Positions 1 through 10,068 of a stretch of DNA of 64,000 nt are shown one piece after another. The stretch is from Mycolicibacterium hodleri. GTDB taxonomy: Bacteria; Actinomycetota; Actinomycetes; Mycobacteriales; Mycobacteriaceae. Position 1 is the first letter of the stretch. Every line of letters starts with the position of its first letter. Location of the stretch: assembly GCF_025822245.1 (NCBI RefSeq), contig NZ_JACKTL010000008.1:1-64000 (forward strand), written 5' to 3'. Under the pieces are notes generated by a model. It worked only from the letters and a program-made list of their open reading frames with translations. It did no database searches and was not told the DNA's origin. A program made the translations under genes and the position numbers.

Positions 1-615
1 GGGTTCGAGGGGTTGATCCCACCGGAGATGGTCGCCGAGCTGGCGAAGGCCGCCCGGCTTCGCCCGTTGGTGCACCCGGTCGACGCTGCTCCGGAGTGCG
101 GCTACGTGCCGTCGCGGGGGTTGGCGGACTACGTGCGGTGCCGGGACCTGACGTGCCGCTTCCCCGGCTGCAACGCCCCGGCCACCCGTGGCGACCTGGA
201 CCACACGATCCCCCATGGTCGCGGCGGGCCGACGCAGGCGTCGAACCTGAAGTGCCTGTGCCGTTTTCATCATCTCGTCAAGACGTTCTGGGGCTGGCGC
301 GACGAGCAGCTCGTCGACGGCACGGTCATCTGGACCTCACCGGCCGGGGACCGGTACGTCACCCACCCCGGCAGCGCAGTCGTCTTTCCACGGTTGCGCG
401 CGCCGACGGCCCCGATCGTCCTCGACGCCCGAGACCGTGTGCTGAACGGTTCCGACCGCACGGCGAAGATGCCGCGCCGCCGGCGCACCCGCGCACACCA
501 GCGGGCCCATCACATCGCCGCCGAACGAGCCGCCAACCACCGCCAGCGCACCACTACACCAACACCCGCCGCCGAACACGCCCTCGACGGCGACCCGAGC
601 CCACCACCCTTCTAA
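1..615 (+). CDS. DUF222/HNH endonuclease-domain protein (13E12-repeat-like), 5' end outside window
   Basis: The frame is open from base 1, so only the C-terminal ~204 residues are visible. The diagnostic part is an HNH-type core: C-x4-C (CRFPGC), then DLDHTIPHGRGG, then NLKCLCRFHHLVKT, the layout of the nuclease module at the C-terminus of mycobacterial DUF222/13E12 proteins. It is followed by a basic Arg-rich tail with a PSPPPF end. These proteins are numerous in mycobacteria and their biological role is not settled; nuclease activity is inferred from the fold. Bases 616-806 after it hold no convincing gene, only an orphan open frame ending at 799. Confidence 0.85.
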   Translation, partial: GFEGLIPPEMVAELAKAARLRPLVHPVDAAPECGYVPSRGLADYVRCRDLTCRFPGCNAPATRGDLDHTIPHGRGGPTQASNLKCLCRFHHLVKTFWGWRDEQLVDGTVIWTSPAGDRYVTHPGSAVVFPRLRAPTAPIVLDARDRVLNGSDRTAKMPRRRRTRAHQRAHHIAAERAANHRQRTTTPTPAAEHALDGDPSPPPF

Positions 616-806
616 ACGGGCCCAGACCGGTCGGGCTGGGATCTGATCACGTCGGCTGTGCCACGTGCACACTGACGACCGCAGCGTCGTCGAGGCCATC
701 GCCGCCGACGCGAACCTGCCGCTGAACCGGCCTCGGTTGTCGCCGGTGCGCTTCCAGGCGCGACGACTGACCGTCGCGGCCCGCCGTATTCGCCTCTAGC
801 GGCGGC

Positions 807-1829
807 TCAGGCGACCTGGCCCCGCACCACCGGCAGTCCGGGATTGGTCGCCGCCGACAGCGCCGACGGCGACGCTCCCGCGGCGATGAGGTGCGCGGCG
901 AACGAGGCGATCATCGCGCCGTTGTCGGTGCACAACCTCGGCCGAGGCACCCGCAGCGTCAAACCCGCTGCCGCGCAACGTTCCTCGGCCAGTTCGCGCA
1001 GCCGGGAGTTGGCCGCCACGCCGCCGGCGATCAGCAGCGTCGACGTGCCGAGGGCTTCGGCCGCGCGCACGGCCTTCTTGGTGAGCACGTCGGCGACGGC
1101 CTCCTGGAACCCGGCGGCGACGTCGGCGGTCGCGGCGTCCGGATGCGACTCCACGTATCTCGCCACCGCCGTCTTGAGCCCCGAGAAGCTGAACGCGTAC
1201 GGGTCGTCACGGGGACCCGTCATGCCCCGCGGAAAGACGATCGCGTGGCGGTCGCCCGTGCGGGCCAGCTCGTCGAGCACCCGGCCACCCGGGTAGCCCA
1301 GGCCCAACAGCCTGGCGATCTTGTCGTAGGCCTCGCCGGCGGCATCGTCCACGGTGCCGCCGATCTCCTCGATCGGCTCACCCAGCGACCGCACGTGCAA
1401 CAGGTTGGTGTGTCCGCCGGAGACCAGCAGCCCGACGCTCTCGGGCAACGGCCCGTGATCGTAGACGTCGGCGGCGAGGTGTCCGCCGAGGTGGTTGACC
1501 GCGTAGAACGGAACCTCCCAGGCAGCCGAATACGCCTTGGCCGCAGCAACACCCACCAGCAGGGCGCCGGCAAGGCCGGGGCCGATCGTGGCGGCGACGG
1601 CGTCCGGCTTCGACACGCCGGCGGTCGCCAGGGCCCGGCGCATCGTGGGGCCGAGTGCCTCCAAATGTGCGCGTGACGCGATCTCGGGGACGACGCCGCC
1701 GAAGCGGGCGTGCTCGTCGACGCTGGAGGCGACTTCGTCGGCCAGCAGCGTCACGGTGCCGTCGTCGTCGAGTTGGCAGATGCCGACTCCCGTTTCGTCA
1801 CAAGAGCTTTCGATGGCCAAGACGATCAT
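807..1829 (-). CDS. tsaD: tRNA N6-threonylcarbamoyladenosine synthase, transferase subunit TsaD
   Basis: TsaD moves the threonylcarbamoyl group from TC-AMP to A37 of ANN-decoding tRNAs, in the cytoplasm, together with TsaB and TsaE. The 340-residue protein starts [14 protein letters not shown]. It carries the family signature [12 protein letters not shown] and the metal-binding histidines in NHLGGH (about H113 and H117), with an ASKHA nucleotide-binding fold and SGGHT and GGVAANS motifs. The start overlaps the rimI stop as ATGA, so this is the last gene of the alr-hydrolase-tsaE-tsaB-rimI-tsaD run. It is the Rv3419c (gcp) position. A longer reading upstream of this Met would run into the rimI gene and is rejected. 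Confidence 0.97.
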   Translation of the reverse strand: MIVLAIESSCDETGVGICQLDDDGTVTLLADEVASSVDEHARFGGVVPEIASRAHLEALGPTMRRALATAGVSKPDAVAATIGPGLAGALLVGVAAAKAYSAAWEVPFYAVNHLGGHLAADVYDHGPLPESVGLLVSGGHTNLLHVRSLGEPIEEIGGTVDDAAGEAYDKIARLLGLGYPGGRVLDELARTGDRHAIVFPRGMTGPRDDPYAFSFSGLKTAVARYVESHPDAATADVAAGFQEAVADVLTKKAVRAAEALGTSTLLIAGGVAANSRLRELAEERCAAAGLTLRVPRPRLCTDNGAMIASFAAHLIAAGASPSALSAATNPGLPVVRGQVA

Positions 1830-2302
1830 GGTGCCCCTCCCCCGGCCGACTCCACGGCCGGTCGACGCATCGTGTACGCGTCGGCGCCACTGACCCGGTA
1901 GTACCTCTTGCGCAGCCCCACCACAGCGAAGCCGACGCTCTCGTACAGCCCGATCGCCGCGGCGTTGTCGGTCCGCACCTCGAGGAAGACCGTCCCGCCG
2001 TCGGCGATGGCGAGCAACTGGTCGAGGAGCAGGCGGCCGATGCCCTTGCCTTGGAAGCGGGAGTCGACGCCGATGGTGTGCACCTCGTACTCGAACGGTG
2101 GTCTGCGGCCCAGCCGGCTCACTCCCGCGTACCCGACCAGCTCGCCGTCCAGCCGCGCCGCCACGTAGTGGTTGTGGGCGGACTCCAGCTCCCGGATGAA
2201 CGCCACCGCGGGCCACGGGTCGTCGCCGGGGAACAACTGGGCCTCCAGGTCGGCGCAGCGGTCGGCGTCGCCGATCGTCAGGGGGCCGTACTCCACGGTC
2301 AC
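1826..2302 (-). CDS. rimI: Ribosomal-protein-alanine N-acetyltransferase RimI (GNAT)
   Basis: A 158-residue GNAT acetyltransferase. The acetyl-CoA binding loop is visible as [14 protein letters not shown] (R/Q-x-x-G-x-G/A), followed by [20 protein letters not shown], the classical motif B of RimI enzymes. The family acetylates the N-terminal alanine of ribosomal protein S18 and, in actinobacteria, probably other N-termini. The GTG start at 2302 overlaps the tsaB stop (GTGA) and the stop overlaps the tsaD start (ATGA), indicating translational coupling in the t6A operon. A second in-frame GTG two codons downstream is an alternative start. Confidence 0.93.
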   Translation of the reverse strand: MTVEYGPLTIGDADRCADLEAQLFPGDDPWPAVAFIRELESAHNHYVAARLDGELVGYAGVSRLGRRPPFEYEVHTIGVDSRFQGKGIGRLLLDQLLAIADGGTVFLEVRTDNAAAIGLYESVGFAVVGLRKRYYRVSGADAYTMRRPAVESAGGGAP

Positions 2303-2922
2303 GGGCGCGCCTGCTGGGGCTTGGCGTCGGGACGCCGAAGGTACAACGGCACCAACGGTTCCGGTGGGTTCGCCCACTCGGCGACGCGCACCAGTCCCGA
2401 CGCGGTCGGCACGCTGGGCGACAGTGGGGGCAGGCCGAAGAGTACGGCGTGCTCGGGCGATCCGGCGACCGCCGACGCGTCGGCGGGCACGTCGGCGGGT
2501 GCGTTCACCGCGGGGCCGTCGACGCGGACACCGTCGCGGTAGCGCGCCCAGTACACCTCTCGACGGCGGGCGTCGGTGACCACCAGTACGTCGCCGGCGG
2601 TGTCCACCCCGATGGCGTCGAGGCTGCAGACGCCGTACACCGGGATGTCGAGGGCGTGGCCGTAGGCCGCGGCGGTCGCCATGCCGACGCGCAGCCCGGT
2701 GAACGGACCGGGACCACAACCCACGACCACGGCGTCCAGGTCTGCCATCCCCAACCCGGCGTCGGCCAAGGCGCCCAGCACGTTTGGGGTCAGCTGTTCG
2801 GCGTGGGCGCGCGGGTCGACCGTCACCCGCTCGCCGAGGACCTCGACGCCCTCCGGCGTGCGGCGGACCACCCCCGCGGTGACGGCGGGAGTGGCGGTGT
2901 CGACGGCCAGGACGACGGTCAT
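2299..2922 (-). CDS. tsaB: t6A biosynthesis protein TsaB
   Basis: TsaB (207 residues) is the non-catalytic partner that forms a heterodimer with TsaD and recruits TsaE. The protein opens [16 protein letters not shown] and contains [17 protein letters not shown], the typical TsaB sequence, with the ASKHA-like N-terminal fold. I chose the Met at 2922 because it makes the usual ATGA overlap with tsaE; an extra four-residue upstream start exists in frame. The C-terminal part is more divergent, as is normal for the family. It corresponds to Rv3421c. Confidence 0.93.
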   Translation of the reverse strand: MTVVLAVDTATPAVTAGVVRRTPEGVEVLGERVTVDPRAHAEQLTPNVLGALADAGLGMADLDAVVVGCGPGPFTGLRVGMATAAAYGHALDIPVYGVCSLDAIGVDTAGDVLVVTDARRREVYWARYRDGVRVDGPAVNAPADVPADASAVAGSPEHAVLFGLPPLSPSVPTASGLVRVAEWANPPEPLVPLYLRRPDAKPQQARP

Positions 2923-3386
2923 CTGCCCGCCCACTTCCAGGTCGCGATCCGGACGTCGGTGTCGCCGCCACGCTCGAGTCTGATGTCGAGATGCCGCTCG
3001 GACAACCGTTCCACCAAGCCCTCACCCCATTCGACCACCACGACGGCGTCGTCGAGATCGGTGTCCAGATCCAGGGAGTCGAGCTCGGCCAGCAGATCCG
3101 CGCCGGCATGGTCGAGCAACCGGTAGACGTCCACGTGCACCATCGCGGGAGCCCCGGCCCGCAGCGCCGGATGCACCCGCGCCAACACGAACGTCGGCGA
3201 GGTGACGGCGCCGTCGACGTCCATGGCTCGGGCAATCCCCTTGGCCAGCACGGTCTTTCCGGCACCGAGGGGACCCGACAGGACGACGACGTCGCCGGCG
3301 ACGAGGTCGGCACCCAACCGGGCACCGAAGGCCAGGGTGTCCTCGGCGGTCGGCAACTCCGCGGTGCCCTCGAGCACCTCAGCCAT
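2919..3386 (-). CDS. tsaE: t6A biosynthesis ATPase TsaE
   Basis: A 155-residue P-loop ATPase with Walker A GPLGAGKT, the SPTF switch motif (AVTSPTFVLA), HVDVYRLLDHA, and the WGEG motif, all hallmarks of TsaE. It drives turnover of the TsaB-TsaD complex. The start overlaps the 3' end of the upstream hydrolase gene by 8 bp and its stop overlaps tsaB by 4 bp, so expression is probably tied to the same transcript. It corresponds to Rv3422c. Confidence 0.95.
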   Translation of the reverse strand: MAEVLEGTAELPTAEDTLAFGARLGADLVAGDVVVLSGPLGAGKTVLAKGIARAMDVDGAVTSPTFVLARVHPALRAGAPAMVHVDVYRLLDHAGADLLAELDSLDLDTDLDDAVVVVEWGEGLVERLSERHLDIRLERGGDTDVRIATWKWAGR

Positions 3387-4473
3387 GGGTGCGAACCCGT
3401 TCCCGCAACCGGCGCGTCAACGCGACGAGCTTGGACGGCGTCGCCCGCTCGACGAGACGCACCAACGCGTCGTCGACGATCTCGGGTTGCTCCAGCTGAA
3501 CGAGATGCCCTGCGCCGCCGACGACGACGAGCTCGGACTTCGGCAGTTCGGCGGCCATGGCCTCGGAGTATTCGTGGGGGGTCAGCAGGTCGTGGTCGCC
3601 GCAGACGATCAGCGTCGGCACCTTGGCCAGCACGGGAAGCGCCGCGGTCTCGTCGTGCACCTCGAGTGCGTGCAGGAAGCCGACCAGGGTGGCGATGGGC
3701 GTGTCGTGCATCATCCGCTCGGAGAACGCGACGACGCTTCTGCTGACCTTCTCGTCGCCGTAGGACGCCGCCCGCAGCACCGGACCGATCACCGAGCTCG
3801 CCGCGCCGCGGGTGCGGTGCACGGTCTTCGGCGCGTACCGCACGGCGAAGCGAGCGGCCTCGAGGACGGGATTCTTCAGCACCTCGCCCAACGGTGACCG
3901 CGAAACCCCTTCGGCTGCCGTGGAAATCAGGGCGACGCCGACGACGCGGCTCGGGTAGCGCTGCGGATGCTGGCGGGCGTGGGACAACACCGTCATCCCG
4001 CCCATCGAGTGACCGACGAGGACCACCGGTCCGCGGGGAACCATCACCGACAACACGGTCTCGAGGTCCTGCCCCAACTGGGGAACGGTGTAGGAGTCGG
4101 GCGACGCCTCACCAGACTGGCCGTGCCCGCGCTGGTCGTAGAAGACCATCCGGACCTGCGATCCCCACTGTTCGGTCAGGCGGGCGCGCTGAAAGTAGAA
4201 CGCCCCCATGCGCAGACTGAAGCCGTGGGCGAACACCACCGTCAGCGGTGCGTCCTCCGGGCCGACCTCCCGGACCGCGAGGGGGACGCCGTCCGACGTC
4301 GTCACCACGCATCCCCGGTCGGCGTCGAGGAGTTCGAAGTCCTCGTCCTGGTGGGGGTCGACGTCGGTGACGCGGCGCGTGAGGGAGCGCGCGACGGTGG
4401 CGCCCGCGAGTCCACCGACCGCGGAGAGGCCGGCAAGACCGGCCAGCCACTGCCCTCTTCGCTTGCGGCTCAA
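3379..4473 (-). CDS. Alpha/beta-fold hydrolase between alr and tsaE
   Basis: A 364-residue alpha/beta hydrolase with an N-terminal hydrophobic stretch ([20 protein letters not shown], residues ~8-28) that may anchor it in the membrane. The fold is clear from [10 protein letters not shown] (oxyanion loop), the nucleophile elbow GHSMGG, the acid in CGDHDLLTP and the histidine in [12 protein letters not shown]. The start is a TTG whose last bases overlap the alr stop (TTGA), consistent with the otherwise continuous overlaps of this operon. Its substrate is unknown; its position between alanine racemase and t6A genes is conserved in mycobacteria but does not reveal a function. Confidence 0.85.
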   Translation of the reverse strand: MSRKRRGQWLAGLAGLSAVGGLAGATVARSLTRRVTDVDPHQDEDFELLDADRGCVVTTSDGVPLAVREVGPEDAPLTVVFAHGFSLRMGAFYFQRARLTEQWGSQVRMVFYDQRGHGQSGEASPDSYTVPQLGQDLETVLSVMVPRGPVVLVGHSMGGMTVLSHARQHPQRYPSRVVGVALISTAAEGVSRSPLGEVLKNPVLEAARFAVRYAPKTVHRTRGAASSVIGPVLRAASYGDEKVSRSVVAFSERMMHDTPIATLVGFLHALEVHDETAALPVLAKVPTLIVCGDHDLLTPHEYSEAMAAELPKSELVVVGGAGHLVQLEQPEIVDDALVRLVERATPSKLVALTRRLRERVRTHG

Positions 4474-5639
4474 CGGCTTCCGCCTGGCGAGTCGACGTAG
4501 ACGCGGGAGACCCGACCGCGTGGGCTGGTGACGACCTCGTAGTTGATGGTGTCCAGCGTCGTCGCCCAGTCCTGCGTCGTGGGTTCGCCGAGGTCGCCGG
4601 GGCCGAAGAGGACGGCGTCGTCGCCCTCGCTCACGTCGACCGGTCCCGGTCCGAGGTCCACCACGAATTGGTCCATGCAGATGCGGCCGACGTTCGGCCG
4701 GAGTCGCCCGTTGATCAAGACGGACATCCGGCCGCTCAACCCGCGGAAGACGCCGTCGGCGTACCCCAGCGGGATGAGCGCAACGGTGGTGTCCGCCTTG
4801 GCGACCCACGTGTGACCGTAGGAGACCCCGTCGCCCGCCTTCAGCCGACGCACGTAGGCGACCGGGCACCTCAGCGTCATGGCGGGTCGCAGCCCCATGT
4901 CGCCCCTGGCGGGGATCGGCGTCTGCCCGTACACCGCGATGCCGGGCCGCACCAGGTCGAAGGCCAGGTCCGGCCGCGTCATGGCCGCCGGCGAATTGGA
5001 CAGGTGGTGCACCTCGAACTCGACGCCGGCCTCGCGCGCCTGGGTTCGCATCTCCGTGAACCGCCGGGCCTGTCGGTCGTTGACGGGGCTCGTCGGATCG
5101 TCACCGCAGGCCAGGTGCGACATCAGACCGCGAAGCCTGATCGCCCCGTCGGAGACCGCGTGGCGCAGCGCCGTCAGCAGGGCCGGGAACTCGGCGGCTC
5201 CGACGCCGTTGCGGCTCAGACCGGTGTCGACCTTGACGGTGACGGTCGCCGGGCGGCCGGTCCGGCGGGCGGCGTCGAGGACCTCGTCGAGTTGCCGAGC
5301 CGACGACACGCCGATCTGCACGTCGGCGGCGAGCGCGGGCCCGAAGTCGGTGCCCGGCGCGTGCAGCCAGCACAGCACCGGGGCGGTCACGCCGTCCCGA
5401 CGCAGGTCGAGCGCCTCACCGAGGGTCGCGACGCCGAGTTCCGAGGCGCCCGCCTCGAGGGCGGCCCGGCCGACGCGTGAGGCGCCGTGGCCATATCCGT
5501 CGGCCTTCACCACGGCCATCACCTCGGCCGACCCGGCGAGCTCGCGGAGCAGGGCCACGTTGTGCCGGATCGCGCCGAGATCGACCACCGCGGTCGGCGT
5601 GGCGGTCGAGGTCGGCAATTCGGTCGGATGCACGGTCAT
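4470..5639 (-). CDS. alr: Alanine racemase
   Basis: PLP-dependent interconversion of L- and D-alanine, supplying D-Ala for peptidoglycan. The 389-residue protein shows the PLP-lysine in [10 protein letters not shown] (K45), the substrate-binding RNGVG region, and the second catalytic tyrosine in SYGHTW. The C-terminal beta-domain includes GRICMDQF, where the active-site residues of the dimer partner lie. Length and motif order match mycobacterial Alr (Rv3423c). It heads the overlapping hydrolase-tsaE-tsaB-rimI-tsaD run and is 57 bp downstream of gadB. Confidence 0.97.
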   Translation of the reverse strand: MTVHPTELPTSTATPTAVVDLGAIRHNVALLRELAGSAEVMAVVKADGYGHGASRVGRAALEAGASELGVATLGEALDLRRDGVTAPVLCWLHAPGTDFGPALAADVQIGVSSARQLDEVLDAARRTGRPATVTVKVDTGLSRNGVGAAEFPALLTALRHAVSDGAIRLRGLMSHLACGDDPTSPVNDRQARRFTEMRTQAREAGVEFEVHHLSNSPAAMTRPDLAFDLVRPGIAVYGQTPIPARGDMGLRPAMTLRCPVAYVRRLKAGDGVSYGHTWVAKADTTVALIPLGYADGVFRGLSGRMSVLINGRLRPNVGRICMDQFVVDLGPGPVDVSEGDDAVLFGPGDLGEPTTQDWATTLDTINYEVVTSPRGRVSRVYVDSPGGSR

Positions 5640-5696
5640 GTCGCCACGATTGTCTCAGAACGCCCGGGCAGCGTCGCCCGACACCGGCTCCCCGCC

Positions 5697-7088
5697 CTAG
5701 TGGGCGAAGGGTTGCACCCCGTCGAAGTGGCCGTCCGGCTTGAGCTCGTCGAGCGACTTGAGCACGGTCAGGGCGTCGTCCCGCAGCGCCCTCGCCAGGT
5801 CGGTGGAGAATCCCTCGCGGACCACGACCCGCAGCACGGTGACGTCGGTGGCGTCGGCCGGCATCGTGTAGGCGGGCACCTGCCAGCCGTAGGCCCGCAG
5901 CGCGTGCGAGACGTCGAACTCGGTGTAGCCGCGGGTGCCCTTGAGCTTGAAGCTCACCACCGGGATCGCCGAGCCGTCGGAGATCAGCTCGAAGTGCTCG
6001 CTGTCGCGCAGCTGATCGCCCAGCCACCGCGCCGTCTGCGACAGGCACGTCATGACTTGGCCGTAGCCGGCTCGGCCGAGGCGCAGGAAGTTGTAGTACT
6101 GGCCGATCACCTGGTTGCCGCCCTTGGAGAAGTTCAGCGTGAAGGTGGGCATGTCGCCACCGAGGTAGTTGACGCGGAACACCAGCTCCTCCGGGAGGTG
6201 GTCGGCGTTGCGCCAGACGACGAAACCGATGCCCGGGTAGGTCAGACCGTACTTGTGGCCGCTGACGTTGATCGACACCACGCGGGGCAGGCGGAAGTCC
6301 CAGATCACGTCCGGGTGCAGGAACGGCACCACGAAGCCGCCGCTGGCGGCGTCGACGTGCACCGGAACGTCCACTCCCCCTTGCGAAGCCAGCTCGTCGA
6401 GGGCCGCGCAGATCTCCGCGACCGGCTCGAGCTCTCCGGTGTAGGTGGTGCCGAGGATGGCGACGACGCCGATGGTGTCCTCGTTGACCGCGCCGAGCAC
6501 CTGCTCCGGGGTGATGACGTAGCGCCCCTCCTCCATCGGGAGGTATACCGGCTCGACGTCGAAGTAGCGACAGAACTTCTCCCACACCACCTGCACGTTG
6601 GAACCCATCACCAGATTGGGCCTGCGGGTGCGCCAGCCGTTCTTCCCGTCCCCGACCTTCGCCCGCCAGCGCCAGCTCATCGCCAGCCCGGCCAGCATCA
6701 CCGCTTCACTGGAGCCGACGGTGGAGACGCCGACGGCACTGTTCGGGTCGTCGTCGCGAAGGTTCTCGGCGTGGAAGAGGTCGGCGACCATGCACACGCA
6801 GCGCTGCTCGATGGCGGCGGTGGCCGGGTACTCGTCCTTGTCGATCATGTTCTTGTCGAACGTCTCGGCCATCAGCTTCTCGGCCTCGGGGTCCATCCAC
6901 GTCGTCACGAAGGTCGCGAGGTTCAGTCGCGAACTCCCGTCGAGCATGAGCTCGTCGTGAATGAAGCGGTAGGCGGCCTGCGGGTCCATCGAATCCTCGG
7001 GCATGCGCAGCGTCGGCACCGGCGCCGTGGAGAGCCGGCCGGTGTAGGCCGGAGCGATCGAGGCCGACGGTGTGTGCCTGGATGACAT
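5697..7088 (-). CDS. gadB: Glutamate decarboxylase
   Basis: A group II PLP decarboxylase of 463 residues that converts glutamate to GABA and consumes a proton, usually linked to acid resistance. PLP contacts are visible in HVDAASGGFV (Asp binding the ring nitrogen) and SINVSGHKYGL, with K279 as the Schiff-base lysine. The N-terminal 40 residues are poorly conserved, so the start is uncertain; SMDPQAAYRFIHDEL is the first clearly GAD-like stretch. It lies 12 bp downstream of nnr, as in M. tuberculosis (Rv3432c-Rv3433c), and is probably co-transcribed with it. Confidence 0.95.
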   Translation of the reverse strand: MSSRHTPSASIAPAYTGRLSTAPVPTLRMPEDSMDPQAAYRFIHDELMLDGSSRLNLATFVTTWMDPEAEKLMAETFDKNMIDKDEYPATAAIEQRCVCMVADLFHAENLRDDDPNSAVGVSTVGSSEAVMLAGLAMSWRWRAKVGDGKNGWRTRRPNLVMGSNVQVVWEKFCRYFDVEPVYLPMEEGRYVITPEQVLGAVNEDTIGVVAILGTTYTGELEPVAEICAALDELASQGGVDVPVHVDAASGGFVVPFLHPDVIWDFRLPRVVSINVSGHKYGLTYPGIGFVVWRNADHLPEELVFRVNYLGGDMPTFTLNFSKGGNQVIGQYYNFLRLGRAGYGQVMTCLSQTARWLGDQLRDSEHFELISDGSAIPVVSFKLKGTRGYTEFDVSHALRAYGWQVPAYTMPADATDVTVLRVVVREGFSTDLARALRDDALTVLKSLDELKPDGHFDGVQPFAH

Positions 7089-7100
7089 CTGGTGTCCCTT

Positions 7101-8525
7101 CTAGAGATTGGCGATCGACGAACGGATGTGACCGAGGATTCCGGAGGCCGAGGTGGGTGCCGGCCGCGGTCCGGGGCTTTCGGCTGACAGCCCGGCGGCA
7201 CGGGCGTGGACGAAGGCGGCCATCGCCGCGGCCTCGCCGCTGGGGAGCCCGGCGGCGAGCAGCGCGCCGATGACACCGGAGAGCACGTCCCCCGAGCCGG
7301 CGGTGGCCGCCCAGGACTGACCCGCGGGGTTGAGGTAGACCGGCCGGTTGCCCTGTTCGGCGACGACGGTGACGTTGCCCTTCAGCAGGACGGTGGCGCC
7401 GAACCGGTCGGCCAGTGCGCGCGTGGCGGCCACCCGGTCGTCGCCGGGTGGATGACCGGCCAGCCGGGCGAACTCGCCGGCGTGCGGCGTCAGCACCGTG
7501 GGTGCCGTGCGGCCGCGAAGCATCTCCGGATGTGCGGCCAGGACCGTAAGGGCGTCGGCGTCGACGACGACCGGCAGGTCCGTTCCGAGCGCGAACCGTA
7601 GGGCGCCCGCACCGGCGTCGTCGGTGCCGATCCCCGGTCCCACCACCCACGCCTGCACGCGGCCGGCGTCCTCGGCCGAGGACGTCGCGATTACCTCGGG
7701 CCAGTGCGAAACCACCTCGGCGTCGGCGGTTCCCGCGTAACGCACCATGCCGGAGGTGGCGGCGACGGCGGCCCCGGTGCAGAGGATCGCCGCGCCGGGG
7801 TAGGTGCTCGAGCCGGCCAGCACACCGGTGACGCCCTGGGTGTACTTGTCGTCACGCGGCCCCGGCACCGGCCAGCGGGCGGCGACGTCGGCGGCCTCCA
7901 GGCTGACCAGGTCGCCGTCGGGCAGGTCGAGGCCGATGTCGACCAACTCGACCCGGCCGCACTCCCCCAGTGCGTGTACGGGCTTGTAAGCGCCGAACGT
8001 CACGGTCAGCGCGGCGTGGACGTGGGGTCCGTCGGCCGCGCCGGTCGCCACGTCGACCCCGCTGGGTAGGTCGACGGCCACGACGGGGACGCCCGCGGCC
8101 TCGACGGCGGCGAAGACCGCCGCGGCATCGGGCCTCAGTGAACCGGTGGCGGAGATGCCGACCACCCCGTCGACCACCAGATCCGTTGCCGTCGGAAGGC
8201 TTTCGACCACACGTCCGCCGGCGCGCGTGAACGCCGCCAACCCCTGGCGGTGCACGCGTTGCGGGTTGAGCAGTATCGCCGAGGCGCCGACCCCGCGGCG
8301 CCTGAGGAACGTCGCCGCCCAGAGTGCGTCGCCGCCGTTGTCACCGGATCCGACGACGGCGCAGACCCGGCGTCCGGCGACCCCGCCGGTGCGCGAGCGC
8401 AATTCCGCGGCGACGGCGCCTGCGAGGCCGAACGCCGCCCGACGCATCAGGGCACCGTCGGGAAGGCTGGCCAACAGCGGTGCTTCTGCCTGACGAATGG
8501 CGTCCGCGCCGTAGTAGTGCCGCAC
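7101..8525 (-). CDS. nnr: Bifunctional NAD(P)H-hydrate repair enzyme Nnr
   Basis: A 474-residue two-domain repair enzyme. The N-terminal YjeF_N domain (about 1-210) epimerises R/S NAD(P)HX; it contains VVGSGDNGGDAL. The C-terminal ADP-dependent dehydratase domain (about 225-474) shows VLTPHAGEFARL, VLLKGN, and the catalytic NPAGQSWAATAGSGDVLSG region. I chose the GTG at 8525 (V-R-H-Y-Y-G) because mycobacterial Nnr proteins begin with this pattern; the longer reading adds 15 unsupported residues. It is followed closely by gadB. Confidence 0.93.
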   Translation of the reverse strand: MRHYYGADAIRQAEAPLLASLPDGALMRRAAFGLAGAVAAELRSRTGGVAGRRVCAVVGSGDNGGDALWAATFLRRRGVGASAILLNPQRVHRQGLAAFTRAGGRVVESLPTATDLVVDGVVGISATGSLRPDAAAVFAAVEAAGVPVVAVDLPSGVDVATGAADGPHVHAALTVTFGAYKPVHALGECGRVELVDIGLDLPDGDLVSLEAADVAARWPVPGPRDDKYTQGVTGVLAGSSTYPGAAILCTGAAVAATSGMVRYAGTADAEVVSHWPEVIATSSAEDAGRVQAWVVGPGIGTDDAGAGALRFALGTDLPVVVDADALTVLAAHPEMLRGRTAPTVLTPHAGEFARLAGHPPGDDRVAATRALADRFGATVLLKGNVTVVAEQGNRPVYLNPAGQSWAATAGSGDVLSGVIGALLAAGLPSGEAAAMAAFVHARAAGLSAESPGPRPAPTSASGILGHIRSSIANL

Positions 8526-8591
8526 CCGGCCCACGTTACGTCGTGGGCCACGTCGGCCAGCGGTCAACACGTCGACCGCGTGGACCCGCTC

Positions 8592-9347
8592 CTACTCCAT
8601 GCCGGTGCGGCCAGGGGTCCAGAAGGGCTTGGTGACGATCTGGCGCCGATCCCAGCCGCGCTCGTCGGTCAAGATCCGGCGTAGGCGCTGGATGGTGCGG
8701 GCCTCACCGGCCAGGTACGCCACGCCCGGCTGGTCCGGCAGGTCGAGGGCGCGCAGCGCGTCGGTCAGCGCCGTGGAGTCGGCCGCCGAACCGGCCCGCT
8801 GAACGTGCGTCACCCCGTGGGCCAGGGGTAGCGGGGTGGCGCCCGGCTCGCCCTCGACGACGCCGTGGACCGCGGCCCCGGCGGGCAGTGAACGCAGCAT
8901 CGCGGCGAACGCGACCGATGCCGTCTCCTCCCCGACGAAGAGGTGATGCGGCGCGTCCGGGCGCACTACGAAGTTGCCTTGCGGGCGGGTGAAGGTCACC
9001 TTGTCACCGACGGAAACGGTTGCCGCCCAACGCTTGGCCGGCGTCTCGGCCACACCGTGGTCGAACATCACCAGGTCGAGCGTGCCCGCGTCGGGGTCGG
9101 TCTGGTGGATCGAGTAGGTGCGCAGCGTGTCCCGCGGGCGGAGCCGCACCACCGATTCGCGAAACCCCGCCACCTGCAACCGGACGTGCTGACCGGGCGT
9201 CCAGGTCAGCCCCTTCAGGCGGGGCCCGCGCAGTTGGATGCGGCGCATGGTGGGAGTGGGTTGGTCCAGCGCGCTGACGGTGCCCGACAGGAACATCGCG
9301 TCGCGCACCGCGCTGAACAGCGGGATGGCGCTTACGAGCGTGGCCAT
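8592..9347 (-). CDS. Siderophore-interacting FAD-binding protein (SIP/ViuB family)
   Basis: A 251-residue flavoprotein of the NAD(P)H-dependent siderophore-reductase family. Evidence: the FAD-binding signature RTYSIH (R-x-Y-[ST]), GQHVRLQV for the beta-barrel, a C-terminal NAD(P)H domain with VGEETASVAFAAML and the family-typical ending KPFWTPGRTGME. Such proteins reduce ferric siderophores in the cytoplasm to free iron. It starts 4 bp after the methyltransferase gene, and the pair sits behind an iron-box-like operator at 10047-10065, supporting iron-repressed expression. The specific siderophore cannot be inferred. Confidence 0.85.
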   Translation of the reverse strand: MATLVSAIPLFSAVRDAMFLSGTVSALDQPTPTMRRIQLRGPRLKGLTWTPGQHVRLQVAGFRESVVRLRPRDTLRTYSIHQTDPDAGTLDLVMFDHGVAETPAKRWAATVSVGDKVTFTRPQGNFVVRPDAPHHLFVGEETASVAFAAMLRSLPAGAAVHGVVEGEPGATPLPLAHGVTHVQRAGSAADSTALTDALRALDLPDQPGVAYLAGEARTIQRLRRILTDERGWDRRQIVTKPFWTPGRTGME

Positions 9348-9351
9348 CGAC

Positions 9352-10029
9352 TCACGCCGTCCGCACGGAGAGTTCGTTGCCGCGACCCGGCTCGAACGGC
9401 AGCGGGACCGAACGGTAGCCGTTGCGGGGATCGCGGACGTAGTTCAGGTAGTCACCCGAGGCGTTCTCGCCGAGCACGAGGGCGCCGGGGCGCAGTCGGG
9501 GTTCGAGGAGTTGGAGTACCGGCAGATACAGGCTGAACGCACCGTCGAGCAGCACCAGGTCCACGTCGCCGACGTCGTCGCGCAGCGTCTCGAGGGCGTC
9601 TCCGACGCGGACGTCGACGATGTCGGCCAGTCCCGCGGCGGCCAGGTTCTCGGTGGCGCGCCGCGCCTTGGTCGGCTCCAGTTCGGTGCCGACGAGGCGC
9701 CCGCCTCCGTTGTCGCGCAGCGCCGCGGCGAGGTGGATGGTCGAGACGCCGAAGGACGTGCCGAACTCCACGACGTTCGTGGCCTGCCGGGCGCGCGCGC
9801 AGACGTAGAGGAACTGCCCGAATTCAGCGGACACGTTCAAGAAGTTGTCCGCGAAGTCGTGGTAGAGCCCGCGGTAGTCGGTCGCCTCCCGAGCCAACAA
9901 CTCGGCGACGGGATCGCCGTCACCCCATTCGTCGGCGATCTGCGCCATCAACGCGCCGTCGGCCGTTGCGGCCTCGTCGAACAATCGGGTGAGTACACCG
10001 GCCACCGGGGCCGAATCGAGGGTGTCCAT
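9352..10029 (-). CDS. Class I SAM-dependent methyltransferase (O-methyltransferase-like)
   Basis: A 225-residue Rossmann methyltransferase: motif I is VVEFGTSFGVSTIHLAAAL, the acidic residue after strand 2 is in GTELEP, and VDLVLLDGAF is the motif IV region. The layout resembles catechol/caffeoyl-CoA O-methyltransferases, but the substrate is unknown. The gene is first in a two-gene transcript with the siderophore-interacting protein. It has an AGGAGG-like ribosome site directly before the ATG and an iron-box-like sequence 18 bp upstream of the start codon. A role in modifying a catechol or siderophore-related compound is an inference from context only. Confidence 0.75.
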   Translation of the reverse strand: MDTLDSAPVAGVLTRLFDEAATADGALMAQIADEWGDGDPVAELLAREATDYRGLYHDFADNFLNVSAEFGQFLYVCARARQATNVVEFGTSFGVSTIHLAAALRDNGGGRLVGTELEPTKARRATENLAAAGLADIVDVRVGDALETLRDDVGDVDLVLLDGAFSLYLPVLQLLEPRLRPGALVLGENASGDYLNYVRDPRNGYRSVPLPFEPGRGNELSVRTA

Positions 10030-10046
10030 GCCATCGCCTCCTGAAG

Positions 10047-10065
10047 TTAGGTAACCCTTACTTGA
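10047..10065. promoter_or_regulatory. IdeR/DtxR-type iron box
   Basis: The 19-mer TTAGGTAACCCTTACTTGA agrees at 16 of 19 positions with the IdeR consensus TWAGGTWAGSCTWACCTWA as I recall it. It lies immediately downstream of a good -10, so bound IdeR-Fe would block transcription of the methyltransferase/siderophore-interacting protein pair. The downstream gene function fits iron repression. Confidence 0.72.
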
Positions 10066-10068
10066 GGG

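Noticed and set aside
641..799. Open frame ending at 799 after the HNH gene, reading HTDDRSVVEAIAADANLPLN and onward
   Set aside because: No start codon with ribosome site and no recognised family; could be a gene remnant, but evidence is too thin to annotate.
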